The notes under the pieces are model-generated. The model was not told the DNA's origin. It was given only the letters and a program-made list of their open reading frames with translations, and did not search any database. This document shows positions 16,939 through 26,447 of a DNA stretch of 41,508 nt, piece after piece. The translations under genes were made by a program, and so were the position numbers. The DNA comes from Nitrospinaceae bacterium (GTDB lineage: Bacteria; Nitrospinota; Nitrospinia; Nitrospinales; VA-1): the NCBI GenBank assembly GCA_020343535.1, contig CP070799.1, forward strand, positions 1,782,601-1,824,108, in the 5' to 3' direction. Each line of letters begins with the position of its first letter. Position 1 is the stretch's first letter.

Positions 16939-19446
16939 ATGGCGCTGGGTTCCCGATTATTCAGGATTTACGACCGGCTGATCTTCCGTTATTCGAAAGC
17001 CTGGATCGCCGCCATCGTACTCATCGCCGCGGGCCTGGCTTTCAAAGTGCCTGAGTTCAAGCTCGACGCCTCGGCCGATTCGCTGGTGCTGGAAAACGAC
17101 GAAGCCCTCGCCTACAACCGCAAGATCAACAAACAGTACGGCACCGAAGATTTTCTCATCGTTACCTACAAACCGTTCGACGGCCTGCTTTCCCCACGCT
17201 CGATCGAGGGCCTGAAGGGCCTGAAGGAAGAGCTGTCCCGGCTGGAACGCATCAAGTCGGTGGTCAGCATCCTCGACGTCCCGCTGTTCAACAGCCCGCG
17301 TGTCAAGCTCTCGGAGCTTAGCGAAAACAACCGCACCCTGGAAACTCCCGGGGTGGACCTGGATCTCGCCCTCCGGGAATTCACCGAAAGCCCGATCTAC
17401 CGCAAGCTGCTCGCCAGCCCCGACGGCAAGACCACCGCCCTGCTCGCTCTGTACAAGCGCAACGAAAAATATTACTCCCTGCTCGAGCGGCGCAACGACC
17501 TGCGGGAAAAACGGCGCCACCAGGACCTTTCCCCCCAGGAGGAGAAAGAGCTTGCGGAGGTTTCACACGAGTTCAAGCAGTACCTCGCCGAAGTCCTCGC
17601 GACACAAAAGCGGGAGGTGGACACGGTGCGCGCCATCCTCGACAAATACCGCGACCGGGCCGATATCTTCCTCGGCGGCATCCCCATGATCGCCACCGAC
17701 ATGATCGACTTCATCCGCAGCGACCTGTCGACCTTCGGCATCGCCGTGTTCGCCCTCATGGTGCTGGTCATGTGGCTGTTCTTCCACGGAGTGCGCTGGG
17801 TGGCGCTGCCGATCGTCACCACCGGCGTGTCGGTATGGGTGGTCATCGGCTGTCTGGGTTGGCTGGACTGGCGGGCGACGGTCATCTCCTCCAATTTCGT
17901 CTCGATGCTCATCATCATCACCATCTCGCTGACGGTTCACCTCATCGTCCGCTACGGCGAGTTGTACGCCGATGGTCCCGAGCGCGAAGCGCCCGCCCTA
18001 GTGGAAGACACCGTACGGCACATGTTCCAGCCTTGCTTTTACACCGCCATCACCACCATCGTCGCCTTCACCTCGCTGATGGTCAGCGGCATTCGCCCGG
18101 TCATCGATTTCGGCTGGATCATGACGCTCGGTATCGCCATCGCCTTCACCCTGTCCTTCATCCTCTTCCCGGCCCTGCTCCGGCCGATGCGGCCTCGCGC
18201 CTCGGTCACTGCCCACGATTTCACGCGCCGCATCACCCGGGCCATCGCCGCCTTCGCCCTGCGGCACCGGGGCGGCCTCATCACCGGCTTCACCCTATTC
18301 TCCGCGCTGGCCGTGTTCGGCATCTTCCAACTGCGGGTGGATAACCGCTTTATCGATTATTTCAAGGAAAGCACCGAGATCTACCAGGGCATGAGCGTCA
18401 TCGATAAATCGCTCGGCGGAACCACGCCCCTCGACCTGGTGTTGGAGGCCGATCCGGCGTTTTTCGAATACCTTGAGGAAATCGAAAAGGAAAAAGCCCT
18501 GGAGGACCCGTTCGACGACCCCTTCGCGTCGAAAGAGCCGGTGGAGGAAAATTACTGGTTTCATCCGGACAAGCTACTGTGGGTGGAAAAGATCCACGAT
18601 CACCTGGAAGCCATGCCACAGATCGGCAAAGTGCTCTCCATCGCCACCACCCTCAAGGTGGTGCGCCTGATCAACGGGGGCCGCGTGCCCGACGATTACG
18701 ACCTCGCCATCTACCGCAAGTTGCTGCCCGAAGAGGCGCGCAAGAACTTTCTCGATCCGTATCTATCGAAAGACGCGAACCAGATCCGCCTCACCCTGCG
18801 CATCGAGGAAACCGAGCCCACGCTGAACCGCGGCGAGCTGATCGAGAAAATCAACCGCTACCTCATCGACGAAATGAACGTCGCCCCGGAGCGCATCCAC
18901 TTCACCGGCATGGCGGTGCTCTACAACAACATGTTGCACAGCCTGTACCGCTCGCAGATCCTCACTCTCGGGATGGTGCTGGCGGCGATCTGCGTCATGT
19001 TCGTGATCCTGTTCCGAAACATCTCCATCGCATTGCTGGCCACATTGCCCAACGTGTTTTCCGCTGTGAGCGTGCTCGGGATCATGGGCTGGCTCGACAT
19101 CCCGCTCGACATGATGACCATCACCATCGCCGCCATCACCATCGGCATCGCGGTGGACGACACCATCCACTACGTGCACCGTTTTCAGGAAGAGTTTCCC
19201 AGGTTCTCGAACTACCAGGAAACGGTCCTGCACTGCCACGGAACCATCGGCCGGGCGATGTATTACACCTCCATCACCATCACCGTCGGATTTTCCATCC
19301 TGGTGCTGTCGAACTTTATCCCCACCATCTACTTCGGCCTGCTGACGGGCACGGCCATGATTTTAGCTATTTTAGGCGATCTTATTCTATTGCCCCTCCT
19401 GATCGTTTTGTTCAAGCCTCTGGGGCCGGAAACGGCGCGGGCCTAG
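16939..19446 (+). CDS. RND-superfamily (MMPL/HAE3-like) transporter
   Basis: About 835 residues in two homologous halves: each has one membrane helix, a large periplasmic loop, then five or so clustered helices with a sterol-sensing-domain-like pattern. The first loop starts FKLDASADSLVLENDEALAY, a pattern common to HAE3/MMPL proteins. The second half holds GIAVDDTIHYVHRF at about residue 735, with an aspartate pair expected in proton relay. A hydrophilic insertion rich in Asp and Glu (EDPFDDPFASKEP) lies in the second loop. Substrates in this class are typically lipids or hydrophobic compounds; none can be named here. Start ATG 16939 is used since the open frame to 16729 overlaps the pterin dehydratase gene. 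Its TAG stop overlaps the lysA stop. Confidence 0.9.
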   Translation: MALGSRLFRIYDRLIFRYSKAWIAAIVLIAAGLAFKVPEFKLDASADSLVLENDEALAYNRKINKQYGTEDFLIVTYKPFDGLLSPRSIEGLKGLKEELSRLERIKSVVSILDVPLFNSPRVKLSELSENNRTLETPGVDLDLALREFTESPIYRKLLASPDGKTTALLALYKRNEKYYSLLERRNDLREKRRHQDLSPQEEKELAEVSHEFKQYLAEVLATQKREVDTVRAILDKYRDRADIFLGGIPMIATDMIDFIRSDLSTFGIAVFALMVLVMWLFFHGVRWVALPIVTTGVSVWVVIGCLGWLDWRATVISSNFVSMLIIITISLTVHLIVRYGELYADGPEREAPALVEDTVRHMFQPCFYTAITTIVAFTSLMVSGIRPVIDFGWIMTLGIAIAFTLSFILFPALLRPMRPRASVTAHDFTRRITRAIAAFALRHRGGLITGFTLFSALAVFGIFQLRVDNRFIDYFKESTEIYQGMSVIDKSLGGTTPLDLVLEADPAFFEYLEEIEKEKALEDPFDDPFASKEPVEENYWFHPDKLLWVEKIHDHLEAMPQIGKVLSIATTLKVVRLINGGRVPDDYDLAIYRKLLPEEARKNFLDPYLSKDANQIRLTLRIEETEPTLNRGELIEKINRYLIDEMNVAPERIHFTGMAVLYNNMLHSLYRSQILTLGMVLAAICVMFVILFRNISIALLATLPNVFSAVSVLGIMGWLDIPLDMMTITIAAITIGIAVDDTIHYVHRFQEEFPRFSNYQETVLHCHGTIGRAMYYTSITITVGFSILVLSNFIPTIYFGLLTGTAMILAILGDLILLPLLIVLFKPLGPETARA

Positions 19447-20684
19447 GATTCGGTCTCCTCGCGGAGGATGTCGTCCAGGGTTTGCCGGCGGCGGGTCTGC
19501 ACGAGGGTATCGCCATCGACCACCACTTCGGGAATCAACGGCTGGCTGTTATAGTTAGAGGACATGGCGAAGCCATAAGCGCCCGCCCCGCCTACCACGA
19601 TGAGATCACCCGGTTTCGGCTTGGGCAGCCGCCTGGCCACCGGTTCCTCGTCCTTCTGCGTGAGCACGTCGCCGGATTCGCACACGGGACCTGCGACGAT
19701 GATGTCCTGCTCGGGGCCGAGGTCGTCGCCGACGAACCAGATGGGGTGGAATGACCCATAGGCCATCGGGCGCAGCAGATGGCAGAAACCGATATTGCCG
19801 AGCACGTAGTCGAGGCGGCGGCCGGCCTCGTCGAACGTGTGATTGAGCGATCGCACCTCGCCGATGAGGTATCCCGCACCGGCGACAAAACGCCGCCCGG
19901 GTTCGATTTCGCAGACGATCCGGCGGTTGAAATGCGCTTCCAGGCGCTTCGTCCGCTCCTCAAGGATCGACCGGTAGCCGGAGATGTCCTCCTCGGCTTT
20001 CGCCGGGTCATACTGGTAGGGCAGCCCGCCGCCGAAATTGATGGTCTTGAGGTCGTCGAATTGCATGGCGAAATCGACCAGCTTGCCGGTGATGCGCTTC
20101 AGGTGCTCCATGTCCCCGCCGGAACCGATGTGCATGTGCACGCCGGAGATGGTGAGCCCGTATTTCCGGGCCAAGGCCTTGACCTCATCGAGGTTCTGGT
20201 ACCAGATGCCATGTTTGCTGTAGGGGCCGCCGGTGTTGGTTTTCTTGGAATGGCCGTGGCCTTCCCCGGGATTGATGCGAATGGAAATGGCGGGGGATCC
20301 GCCAGGGGCGCGCTCCAGAGCACGGCCGTATTCCTCGACCATGCCAAGGGTGCCAAGGTTGCAGAAGATGCCGCGCTCCAGGCAGAAGGCCACGTCGTCG
20401 GCATTGAAAAAAACGTCGCTGGTGAAACAGATGGCGTCCGGGTGAAAACCCGCGCGCAGCGCGCGTTCGACCTCGAACACGCTGACCGCGTCGATCAACA
20501 CTCCCTGGGCCAGCATTTCCTTGAGAACGCGAATATTGGAGCAGGCCTTCATGGCGTAACGGACCACCGGCGCCAGCGGCTTGATCTCGTCGATGGAGCG
20601 GCGCAGCGCCGCCAGGCTGTAGGCGTAAACCGGAGTCCCGAATCGGCGGGCGATCTCCCTCACGTCGACTTGTTCGATGTTCAT
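19443..20684 (-). CDS. lysA: Diaminopimelate decarboxylase
   Basis: PLP enzyme making L-lysine from meso-diaminopimelate. The 413-residue protein has the PLP lysine in YAMKA (K46), the HIGSG loop, the GGGLP strand, the EPGR phosphate-binding motif, and the C-terminal active-site blocks CESGD and GAYGFAMSSNYNS. This combination marks the diaminopimelate-specific class rather than ornithine/arginine decarboxylases. It converges on the RND gene and shares the bases CTAG with it. A candidate extended -10 (minus strand TGC-TATAAA, 20761-20753) lies about 70 bp upstream. It is divergent from speA. Confidence 0.95.
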   Translation of the reverse strand: MNIEQVDVREIARRFGTPVYAYSLAALRRSIDEIKPLAPVVRYAMKACSNIRVLKEMLAQGVLIDAVSVFEVERALRAGFHPDAICFTSDVFFNADDVAFCLERGIFCNLGTLGMVEEYGRALERAPGGSPAISIRINPGEGHGHSKKTNTGGPYSKHGIWYQNLDEVKALARKYGLTISGVHMHIGSGGDMEHLKRITGKLVDFAMQFDDLKTINFGGGLPYQYDPAKAEEDISGYRSILEERTKRLEAHFNRRIVCEIEPGRRFVAGAGYLIGEVRSLNHTFDEAGRRLDYVLGNIGFCHLLRPMAYGSFHPIWFVGDDLGPEQDIIVAGPVCESGDVLTQKDEEPVARRLPKPKPGDLIVVGGAGAYGFAMSSNYNSQPLIPEVVVDGDTLVQTRRRQTLDDILREETES

Positions 20685-20752
20685 TCTCTCTCCTGATGGT
20701 CAAGTCCGATTCCCGCTGGCCGGCCGACACCGGAGCGCATCGGAATCTGGGT

Positions 20753-20761
20753 TTTATAGCA
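20753..20761 (-). promoter_or_regulatory. Putative extended -10 element for lysA
   Basis: On the minus strand TGC-TATAAA (extended -10 with five of six consensus bases) lies about 70 bp before the lysA ATG at 20684. No convincing -35 is seen 17 bp further up. Pattern match only. Confidence 0.35.
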
Positions 20762-20803
20762 CAAATCTCCACGGCCTAGAATTTCTTTTCGAGCCCCAAG
20801 TTT

Positions 20804-20833
20804 TTGGTTGAAATCCGCCGCGAATGTTATAAC
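20804..20833 (+). promoter_or_regulatory. Putative promoter for speA
   Basis: TTGGTT (20804-20809), 18-bp spacer, then TGT-TATAAC (-10 at 20828-20833) with an extended -10 TGn element, in an AT-rich pocket of the 258-bp lysA-speA spacer. Transcription would start near 20840, about 100 bases before the speA ATG. Confidence 0.5.
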
Positions 20834-20942
20834 TTAAATTGCTAGACCACCGGCCATCCTCGGCCCCGGCCTGGCCAATGAACGGCCCCGCCGGGAGGGG
20901 TTCTGGCCCCGCCTTCCCTGAACCCGTGGAGACATCCTGCAC

Positions 20943-22871
20943 ATGAAAAAGTGGACCATCGAAGAATCCCGCGACTTGTACAATATCGAGGGTTGGGGCG
21001 CCGGCTACTTCGACATCAACCGGGACGGGCACATCGTCGTCAAACCCCGGCATAACGGCAAGCAGGAAATCGACCTCAAGCACCTGGTCAACGACATCCA
21101 GGACCGGGGTTATTCGCTGCCCGCGCTCATCCGCTTTTCCGACGTCCTGAAATCGAGCATCGACAACCTTGCCGGCGGGTTTCATAAAGCCATCCAGGAA
21201 TATGGCTACACCGGCCGTTACCACGGCGTCTACCCCATCAAGGTCAACCAGCAGCGCCAGGTGGTCGACGAGATCGTCAAGTTCGGCCGCCCTTACAACA
21301 TCGGCCTCGAAGCGGGTTCGAAGCCCGAGCTCCACGCCATTCTGGCGATCATGGACAACCCCAACGCGGTCATCATCTGCAACGGCTACAAAGACGATCC
21401 ATTCATCCGTCTCGCCCTACTCGGGCAAAAGCTCGGCCGGCAGGTGTTCATCGTCGTGGAAAAACTCGACGAGCTGGACCTCATCAACCACGTCGCCAAC
21501 GAGCTCGGCGTCGAGCCGAACATCGGCCTGCGCATCAAGCTGGTGAGCGCCGGGTCGGGCCGCTGGGCGTCCTCCAGCGGCGAGTACTCCAAGTTCGGCC
21601 TGAACGCCATGGAACTGGTGGAGGCCCTGAGAACCGCCGAGAGAAAAAATATACTGCACAACATCAAGCTGATTCACTTCCACCTGGGAAGCCAGATCAC
21701 CAACATCCGCCGCATCAAGAACAGCCTCAAGGAGGTCGGCCGCTTCTACGCCGAGCTCATGGGGGCGGGCTGCAATATCCAGTACATCGACGTGGGCGGC
21801 GGCCTCGGCGTCGACTACGACGGCACCCGCTCCACCTACCATTCCAGCACCAACTACACCGTGCAGGAATACGCCAACGACGTAGTCTATCACCTGCTTG
21901 AGGTCTGCGAGGCGGAAAACCTGCCGCACCCGCATATCATTTCCGAATCCGGCCGCGCGATGACGGCTTACCACTCGATCCTCGTGGTCAACGTAGTCGA
22001 CGTCACCTCGTTTCCCGAGTGGAACGAGCAGATCACTTTGGATGACAACGCGCCCGAAGTAGTGCGGGAAATCTACGATGTTCTCGAAACCACCTCCAAC
22101 AAGAACCTGACCGAATCGTGGCACGACGCGGTGCACTTGAAGGAAGAATCGCAGAACCAGTTTCTCATGGGCCTGATCTCGCTTTCCGACCGGGCGCTCG
22201 CCGAGCGAATCTTCTGGGGCATTTGCCGGAAAATTGAAAAACTCGCTTCGCGCCTGAAGTTCCTGCCCGATGAAATTAAATCGCTGAGAAAAACCCTGGC
22301 GGACAAGTATTTCTGCAACTTTTCGGTGTTCCAGTCGGTGCCCGACTCGTGGGCCATCGACCATGTCTTTCCCATCGTGCCCATTCAGCGCCTGCAGGAA
22401 GAACCAACGCGGGAAGCCACGCTGGAAGACCTCACCTGCGATTCCGATGGCCGCATCGACACCTTCATCGGTAGCCACCGCGGAACCGAAAAAACCCTGC
22501 GTGTCCATGCCCTGGAGCCGGGGGAGGTGTACCAGCTCGGCTTTTTTCTCGTCGGCGCGTATCAGGAAATCCTGGGAGACCTGCACAACCTGTTCGGCGA
22601 CACCAACGCCTTCCACGTCTCCCTCAATGACGACGGGACGCTGCACTACGAACAGATCATCGAAGGGGAAGATGTGACCGATGTGCTGGATTACGTCCAG
22701 TTCCGGGCCGATGAGCTGGCGGGCCGGGTGGCCGGGTTCCTGATCAGCGCGGTTGAAAAGGAAAAACTCACCCAGCAGGAAGCCGACGATTTTCTCGCCT
22801 TTTACAAGGAAGGCCTGAATGGCTACACCTACCTGCTCAAACCCCACCACACCCTGAGACCGCAGGAATAA
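20943..22871 (+). CDS. speA: Biosynthetic arginine decarboxylase
   Basis: PLP enzyme (fold III) converting arginine to agmatine, first step of the agmatine route to putrescine; 642 residues, typical for SpeA. Visible are the N-terminal WTIEESRDLYNIEGWG, the PLP lysine in HGVYPIKVNQ (K100), GLEAGSKPEL, the FHLGSQ loop, YIDVGGGLGVDYDG, and the ESGRAMTAYHS block. GGAG about 12 bases before the ATG is a modest ribosome site. It stands alone, with its own promoter and a downstream hairpin terminator. Agmatine ureohydrolase or deiminase is not in the window. Confidence 0.97.
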   Translation: MKKWTIEESRDLYNIEGWGAGYFDINRDGHIVVKPRHNGKQEIDLKHLVNDIQDRGYSLPALIRFSDVLKSSIDNLAGGFHKAIQEYGYTGRYHGVYPIKVNQQRQVVDEIVKFGRPYNIGLEAGSKPELHAILAIMDNPNAVIICNGYKDDPFIRLALLGQKLGRQVFIVVEKLDELDLINHVANELGVEPNIGLRIKLVSAGSGRWASSSGEYSKFGLNAMELVEALRTAERKNILHNIKLIHFHLGSQITNIRRIKNSLKEVGRFYAELMGAGCNIQYIDVGGGLGVDYDGTRSTYHSSTNYTVQEYANDVVYHLLEVCEAENLPHPHIISESGRAMTAYHSILVVNVVDVTSFPEWNEQITLDDNAPEVVREIYDVLETTSNKNLTESWHDAVHLKEESQNQFLMGLISLSDRALAERIFWGICRKIEKLASRLKFLPDEIKSLRKTLADKYFCNFSVFQSVPDSWAIDHVFPIVPIQRLQEEPTREATLEDLTCDSDGRIDTFIGSHRGTEKTLRVHALEPGEVYQLGFFLVGAYQEILGDLHNLFGDTNAFHVSLNDDGTLHYEQIIEGEDVTDVLDYVQFRADELAGRVAGFLISAVEKEKLTQQEADDFLAFYKEGLNGYTYLLKPHHTLRPQE

Positions 22872-22875
22872 AACA

Positions 22876-22910
22876 AGCCCGGCCGGGAAGATTCCTCCCA
22901 ACCGGGCTTT
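22876..22910 (+). terminator. Hairpin terminator after speA
   Basis: AGCCCGG (22876-22882) pairs with CCGGGCT (22902-22908) around a loop that can form an additional inner CGGGA/TCCCG-like stem, followed only by TTTG on the plus strand. On the minus strand the stem follows the pnp stop (22941) at a distance of about 30 bp, so it may serve both convergent genes, although the U tract is short in either direction. Confidence 0.65.
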
Positions 22911-22940
22911 GCATACTCTAAGGGCGGTGAATGCCGCCGT

Positions 22941-25037
22941 TTATTGCGAGACCGTCGCCTCGTCGCGCAGGGCTTCTTTGCGGCTCAACTTCACCTTGCC
23001 CTGGGAATCGACATCGATCACCTTGACCTTGATCTCGTCTCCCTCCTGGATTTCATCGCTGACGCTCTTGATGCGCCGCTCGCAAATCTGCGAGATATGA
23101 ACCAGGCCATCGGTACCGGGGAGGATCTCGACGAAGGCGCCGAAATCGACGATCTTCTTCACCTTGCCCAGGTAAACGCGGCCGACCTCGACCTCCTGCA
23201 CCAGGCTCTCGACATAATTGATCGCGGCCTGCGAAGCGGCCTCGTCGGTGGAGGCGATGGACACCACGCCATCGTCGTTGATATCGATGGTGACGCCGGT
23301 CTTCTCGATGATTTCGCGGATGACCTTGCCGCCCGGTCCGATGACGTCGCGGATCTTGTCCTTGGGAATGCGGATGGTGACGATACGCGGTGCGTATTTG
23401 GACATCACCTCGCGCGGCCGTTCCAGCACTTTGGCCATCTCGCCCAGGATGTGCATCCGGCCCTCGCGGGCCTGGCCTAGAGCGGTCTCCATGAGCGACT
23501 TGTCCAGCCCGCCGATCTTGATATCCATCTGCAACGCGGTGATGCCGTTTTTGGTGCCGGCCACCTTGAAATCCATATCGCCCAGATGATCCTCGCTGCC
23601 GAGAATGTCCGACAGGATGGCGATCTGATCGCCTTCCTTGATGAGCCCCATGGCGATGCCCGCCACCGGCTCCTTGATTGGAACGCCCGCGTCCATCAGC
23701 GACAGGGAACCGCCGCACACCGACGCCATGGAGGACGACCCGTTGGATTCCAGGATCTCGGAAACCAGGCGGATGGTGTAGGGGAATTTTTCCTTGTCGG
23801 GCAGGATGGGGATGAGGGACCGCTCGGCGAGCATGCCGTGACCGATTTCCCGCCGCCCGGGCCCGGCCAGGAACTTGACCTCCCCGGTGCAGAAAGCCGG
23901 AAAGTTGTAGTGCAGCATGAACGACTTCATGCCCTTGAACTCCAGGCTGTCCATGCGCTGCTCGTCCATGCCGGTGCCCAGCGTGGTGGCCACCAGCGCC
24001 TGTGTCTCGCCGCGGGTGAAGACGGCGGAACCGTGCGTCCGCGCCAGGTAGCCGACCTGAATGCTGATGGGGCGGATGTCGGACAACCCGCGTCCGTCAA
24101 TACGGGTCTTCTGCTCCAGGATCAGCCGGCGGACGACATCTTTCTCGATGCCGTGCAGGATTTCTCCCAGCTGCTTTTTGACCGTTTCGTCGCCCTCGGG
24201 GTTGAGCACCTGGGCGACGGTTTCCTTGACCTCCGTCATTGCGTCGGAGCGTTCCTGCTTGCCGGCAATCTGCATGGCGGCTTCGATTTTGGCGCGCACC
24301 AGGTCACTCACGCGCGTGGTCAGGGCCTCGTCGACCTCGGCCGCCTCCACGGCGGCCTTTTCCTTGCCGAGCCGCTTTCTGAGTTCCTCCTGAATACCGA
24401 TCAGCTTCCTGATCCGCTCGTGCCCGAAGGCCAGCGCGTCCATCATCACATCCTCGCCGACCTCCATCGCCCCCGCTTCGACCATGACGATGCCGTCCAT
24501 GGTGCCGGCCATCACGAGGTTCAGGTCGCTCTCCTTGGTCTCATCGTAGGTGGGGTTGAAGACGAACTCGCCATTGACCCGGCCGATGCGTGCGCCGGCG
24601 ATCGGGTTGTGAAACGGAATGTCGGAAACAAGGAGCGCCGCCGACGCACCGGTGATGGCAACGACATCGGCGGGGTTTACCTGATCGTGCGACACCACGA
24701 GGCAGATAACCTGCGTCTCGTTTCGAAACCCGTCCGGAAACAGCGGCCGGATGGGCCTGTCGATCAGGCGGCAGACCAGCGTCTCGAGTTCTCCCGGACG
24801 GGCCTCGCGCCGGAAAAAACTGCCGGGAATCTTCCCAGCGGCGTAGGTTTTTTCTCTGTAATCGACTGTCAGCGGGAAAAAGTCCACTTCTTCCCTGGGT
24901 TTCTTGGCCATGGTCGCCGCCACGAGGACCATCGTGTCCCCCTGCCGCACCACCACCGAACCCCCGGCTTGCTTAGCCAGGGTGCCTGATTCTATGGATA
25001 TTGTTTTCCCGTCAATTTCTATCTCAACTTTTTCCAT
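22941..25037 (-). CDS. pnp: Polyribonucleotide nucleotidyltransferase (PNPase)
   Basis: Phosphorolytic 3'-5' exoribonuclease, trimeric, part of the RNA degradosome. 698 residues in the usual order: two RNase PH domains separated by a helical linker, then a KH domain with the GxxG-type loop in [15 protein letters not shown] and a C-terminal S1 domain ([21 protein letters not shown]). Catalytic-domain signatures include [10 protein letters not shown] and [10 protein letters not shown], with DFKVAGT in the second PH domain. It is 19 bp behind rpsO, the arrangement common to most bacteria, where pnp is often controlled by RNase III cleavage of its leader. Confidence 0.98.
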   Translation of the reverse strand: MEKVEIEIDGKTISIESGTLAKQAGGSVVVRQGDTMVLVAATMAKKPREEVDFFPLTVDYREKTYAAGKIPGSFFRREARPGELETLVCRLIDRPIRPLFPDGFRNETQVICLVVSHDQVNPADVVAITGASAALLVSDIPFHNPIAGARIGRVNGEFVFNPTYDETKESDLNLVMAGTMDGIVMVEAGAMEVGEDVMMDALAFGHERIRKLIGIQEELRKRLGKEKAAVEAAEVDEALTTRVSDLVRAKIEAAMQIAGKQERSDAMTEVKETVAQVLNPEGDETVKKQLGEILHGIEKDVVRRLILEQKTRIDGRGLSDIRPISIQVGYLARTHGSAVFTRGETQALVATTLGTGMDEQRMDSLEFKGMKSFMLHYNFPAFCTGEVKFLAGPGRREIGHGMLAERSLIPILPDKEKFPYTIRLVSEILESNGSSSMASVCGGSLSLMDAGVPIKEPVAGIAMGLIKEGDQIAILSDILGSEDHLGDMDFKVAGTKNGITALQMDIKIGGLDKSLMETALGQAREGRMHILGEMAKVLERPREVMSKYAPRIVTIRIPKDKIRDVIGPGGKVIREIIEKTGVTIDINDDGVVSIASTDEAASQAAINYVESLVQEVEVGRVYLGKVKKIVDFGAFVEILPGTDGLVHISQICERRIKSVSDEIQEGDEIKVKVIDVDSQGKVKLSRKEALRDEATVSQ

Positions 25038-25056
25038 TCAACGTCTCCAGTTTCTT

Positions 25057-25326
25057 TTATCGCCTTATGCCCAGTTGCGCGATGATGTTTTGGTACCGGC
25101 CGGCATCTTCGTCCTTGAGATGGTCGAGCAGCTTACGCCGCTGGCTGACCAGCTTGAGCAGGCCCCGCCGCGAATGATGATCCTTGGCGTGGGTTTTGAA
25201 ATGCTCGGTCAGATCATTGATCCTCTTTGTCAGCAGTGCAATTTGCACCTCGGAGGAACCGGTATCTTTTTCGTGCAGTTTATGTACCGAAATAATTGAA
25301 CCTTTTTCTTCCTTCTTAAGTGCCAT
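25057..25326 (-). CDS. rpsO: 30S ribosomal protein S15
   Basis: 89 residues, exactly the usual length. The conserved blocks [32 protein letters not shown] and QRRKLLDHL are the 16S rRNA contacts of S15. GGGGAG lies eight bases before the ATG on the minus strand. The leader shows a small stem overlapping the ribosome site and a large 23-bp stem further upstream, both listed separately. S15 is known to repress its own translation through leader structure in several bacteria. Confidence 0.98.
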   Translation of the reverse strand: MALKKEEKGSIISVHKLHEKDTGSSEVQIALLTKRINDLTEHFKTHAKDHHSRRGLLKLVSQRRKLLDHLKDEDAGRYQNIIAQLGIRR

Positions 25327-25338
25327 GATGAAATCTCC

Positions 25339-25365
25339 CCTCGGTTAAATAAAAACCGCCCGAGG
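25339..25365 (-). promoter_or_regulatory. Stem-loop overlapping the rpsO ribosome site
   Basis: On the transcript CCTCGG (25365-25360) can pair with CCGAGG (25344-25339), and the last two bases of this arm are the first two of the GGGGAG ribosome site (25340-25335). Formation would partly hide the site. This is where an S15 autoregulatory element would be expected, but S15 binding is inferred. Confidence 0.45.
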
Positions 25366-25375
25366 CAGACTGGCA

Positions 25376-25456
25376 AATGTTTTCGCAGAGGAATTCCGTG
25401 CCCCCGGTTGCTGCCACGTGTATCGGGCTCCGGCGGAACTCCTCTGCGAAAACATT
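25376..25456 (-). repeat. Large near-perfect inverted repeat in the truB-rpsO gap
   Basis: Two 23-base arms, 25376-25398 and 25434-25456, are complementary at 22 positions, with a 35-base loop that has a further CCCG/CGGG stem. Neither side has a U tract, so it is not a simple terminator. Because truB, rpsO and pnp lie on the minus strand, the hairpin would be in the transcript upstream of rpsO, about 50 bases before its start. A duplex of this length is a plausible RNase III substrate; a small mobile inverted-repeat element is the alternative. Confidence 0.85.
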
Positions 25457-25505
25457 CCAATCTTAATTCGGTCGGTGTTGATCATCGTTTAATTTGTACT
25501 CACGG

Positions 25506-26447
25506 TTAAACCAAAACGCGTTTCAGCTTGAACGCGATGTCTTCCGGCTCAAGCCGCTTGAGGCCCGCTTCGTCGACCACCGGCTCCACCACCGCCAGCA
25601 AATGGTCGCCGCCATTCATCACCCGAAGGTCCATGCCCGGCCTGAACGTCGGCGGAAAGGTTTCCAGGGAAGACTTTGAAAGCGCCAGCCCGTTGGCCAG
25701 GGAACTGACAAAGTCCTTCTTGACCCGGATTTCTGGAAGAAAATCGAGGGCGCGTTCCTGGGGAAACAACTTCTGGGGCAGGCTTCCATCGCCCGCAGCG
25801 GCATCGAACGCCTCAAGAGTCAGCGCATTCTCCAAATCGAACATGCCGACCCGCGTTCTCACCAGCCGGGTCATATGAGCGCCACAACCCAACCGGCGGC
25901 CCATGTCGTGGCACAGGGTCCTGACATAGGTGCCCGCGGAGCACTCCACCTCAAATTCCACCCGGTCCCCGGTTTTTTGTAGAAAATCAATGCGATGAAC
26001 GCAAATGGAGACGGGTTTCCTGTCGATAGTAATACCATTTCTGGCCAATTTGTAAAGAGGAATTCCTTTGTTCTTCTTTGCCGAAAACATGGGCGGGACC
26101 TGAAGCTGCTCCCCCAGGAAGCCCTCCACCACCCTTCGGGCCATCTCCGCGGTCACGGGCCCGGGGTCGCCCTGTTCGAGCACCTTGCCGGTGGCGTCCT
26201 GAGTGTCGGTGATGGCGCCGAGCACCAGTTCGGCCCGGTAAACTTTCTTCAGGGGCGACAGGAACTGGATGATCCGGGTCGCCCGGTTTAGGCAGATGGG
26301 CAGCACCCCCTCCGCCATCGGGTCCAGGGTGCCGATGTGGCCGGCCTTCCTGGCCTGCAGGCGCCTTTTCACCCGGTTCACCGCCTGGAACGAGGTGAGG
26401 CCCTTGGGCTTGAAGAGATTGAGGATGCTATCTTGGGTGTAACTCAT
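25506..26447 (-). CDS. truB: tRNA pseudouridine-55 synthase
   Basis: Makes pseudouridine 55 in the T loop of tRNAs. 313 residues. KPKGLTSFQAV and HIGTLDPMAEGVLP with the catalytic Asp (D42) mark the TruB family. Further blocks are QVPPMFSAKKNKG with its typical Ser-Ala-Lys, and CSAGTYVRTLCHDMG. A C-terminal PUA-like domain follows (PEIRVKKDFVSSLANG to the end). Its start lies 20 bp inside the 3' end of rbfA, so translation is probably coupled. Confidence 0.97.
   Translation of the reverse strand: MSYTQDSILNLFKPKGLTSFQAVNRVKRRLQARKAGHIGTLDPMAEGVLPICLNRATRIIQFLSPLKKVYRAELVLGAITDTQDATGKVLEQGDPGPVTAEMARRVVEGFLGEQLQVPPMFSAKKNKGIPLYKLARNGITIDRKPVSICVHRIDFLQKTGDRVEFEVECSAGTYVRTLCHDMGRRLGCGAHMTRLVRTRVGMFDLENALTLEAFDAAAGDGSLPQKLFPQERALDFLPEIRVKKDFVSSLANGLALSKSSLETFPPTFRPGMDLRVMNGGDHLLAVVEPVVDEAGLKRLEPEDIAFKLKRVLV

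Noticed and set aside
18579-19754. A 391-codon frame on the plus strand inside the RND gene and across lysA
   Set aside because: Arg/His/Pro-rich translation of an alternative frame over two real genes.
23586-24989. A 467-codon open frame on the plus strand across pnp
   Set aside because: Antisense to a clear PNPase; composition rich in His, Asp and Arg without recognisable motifs.
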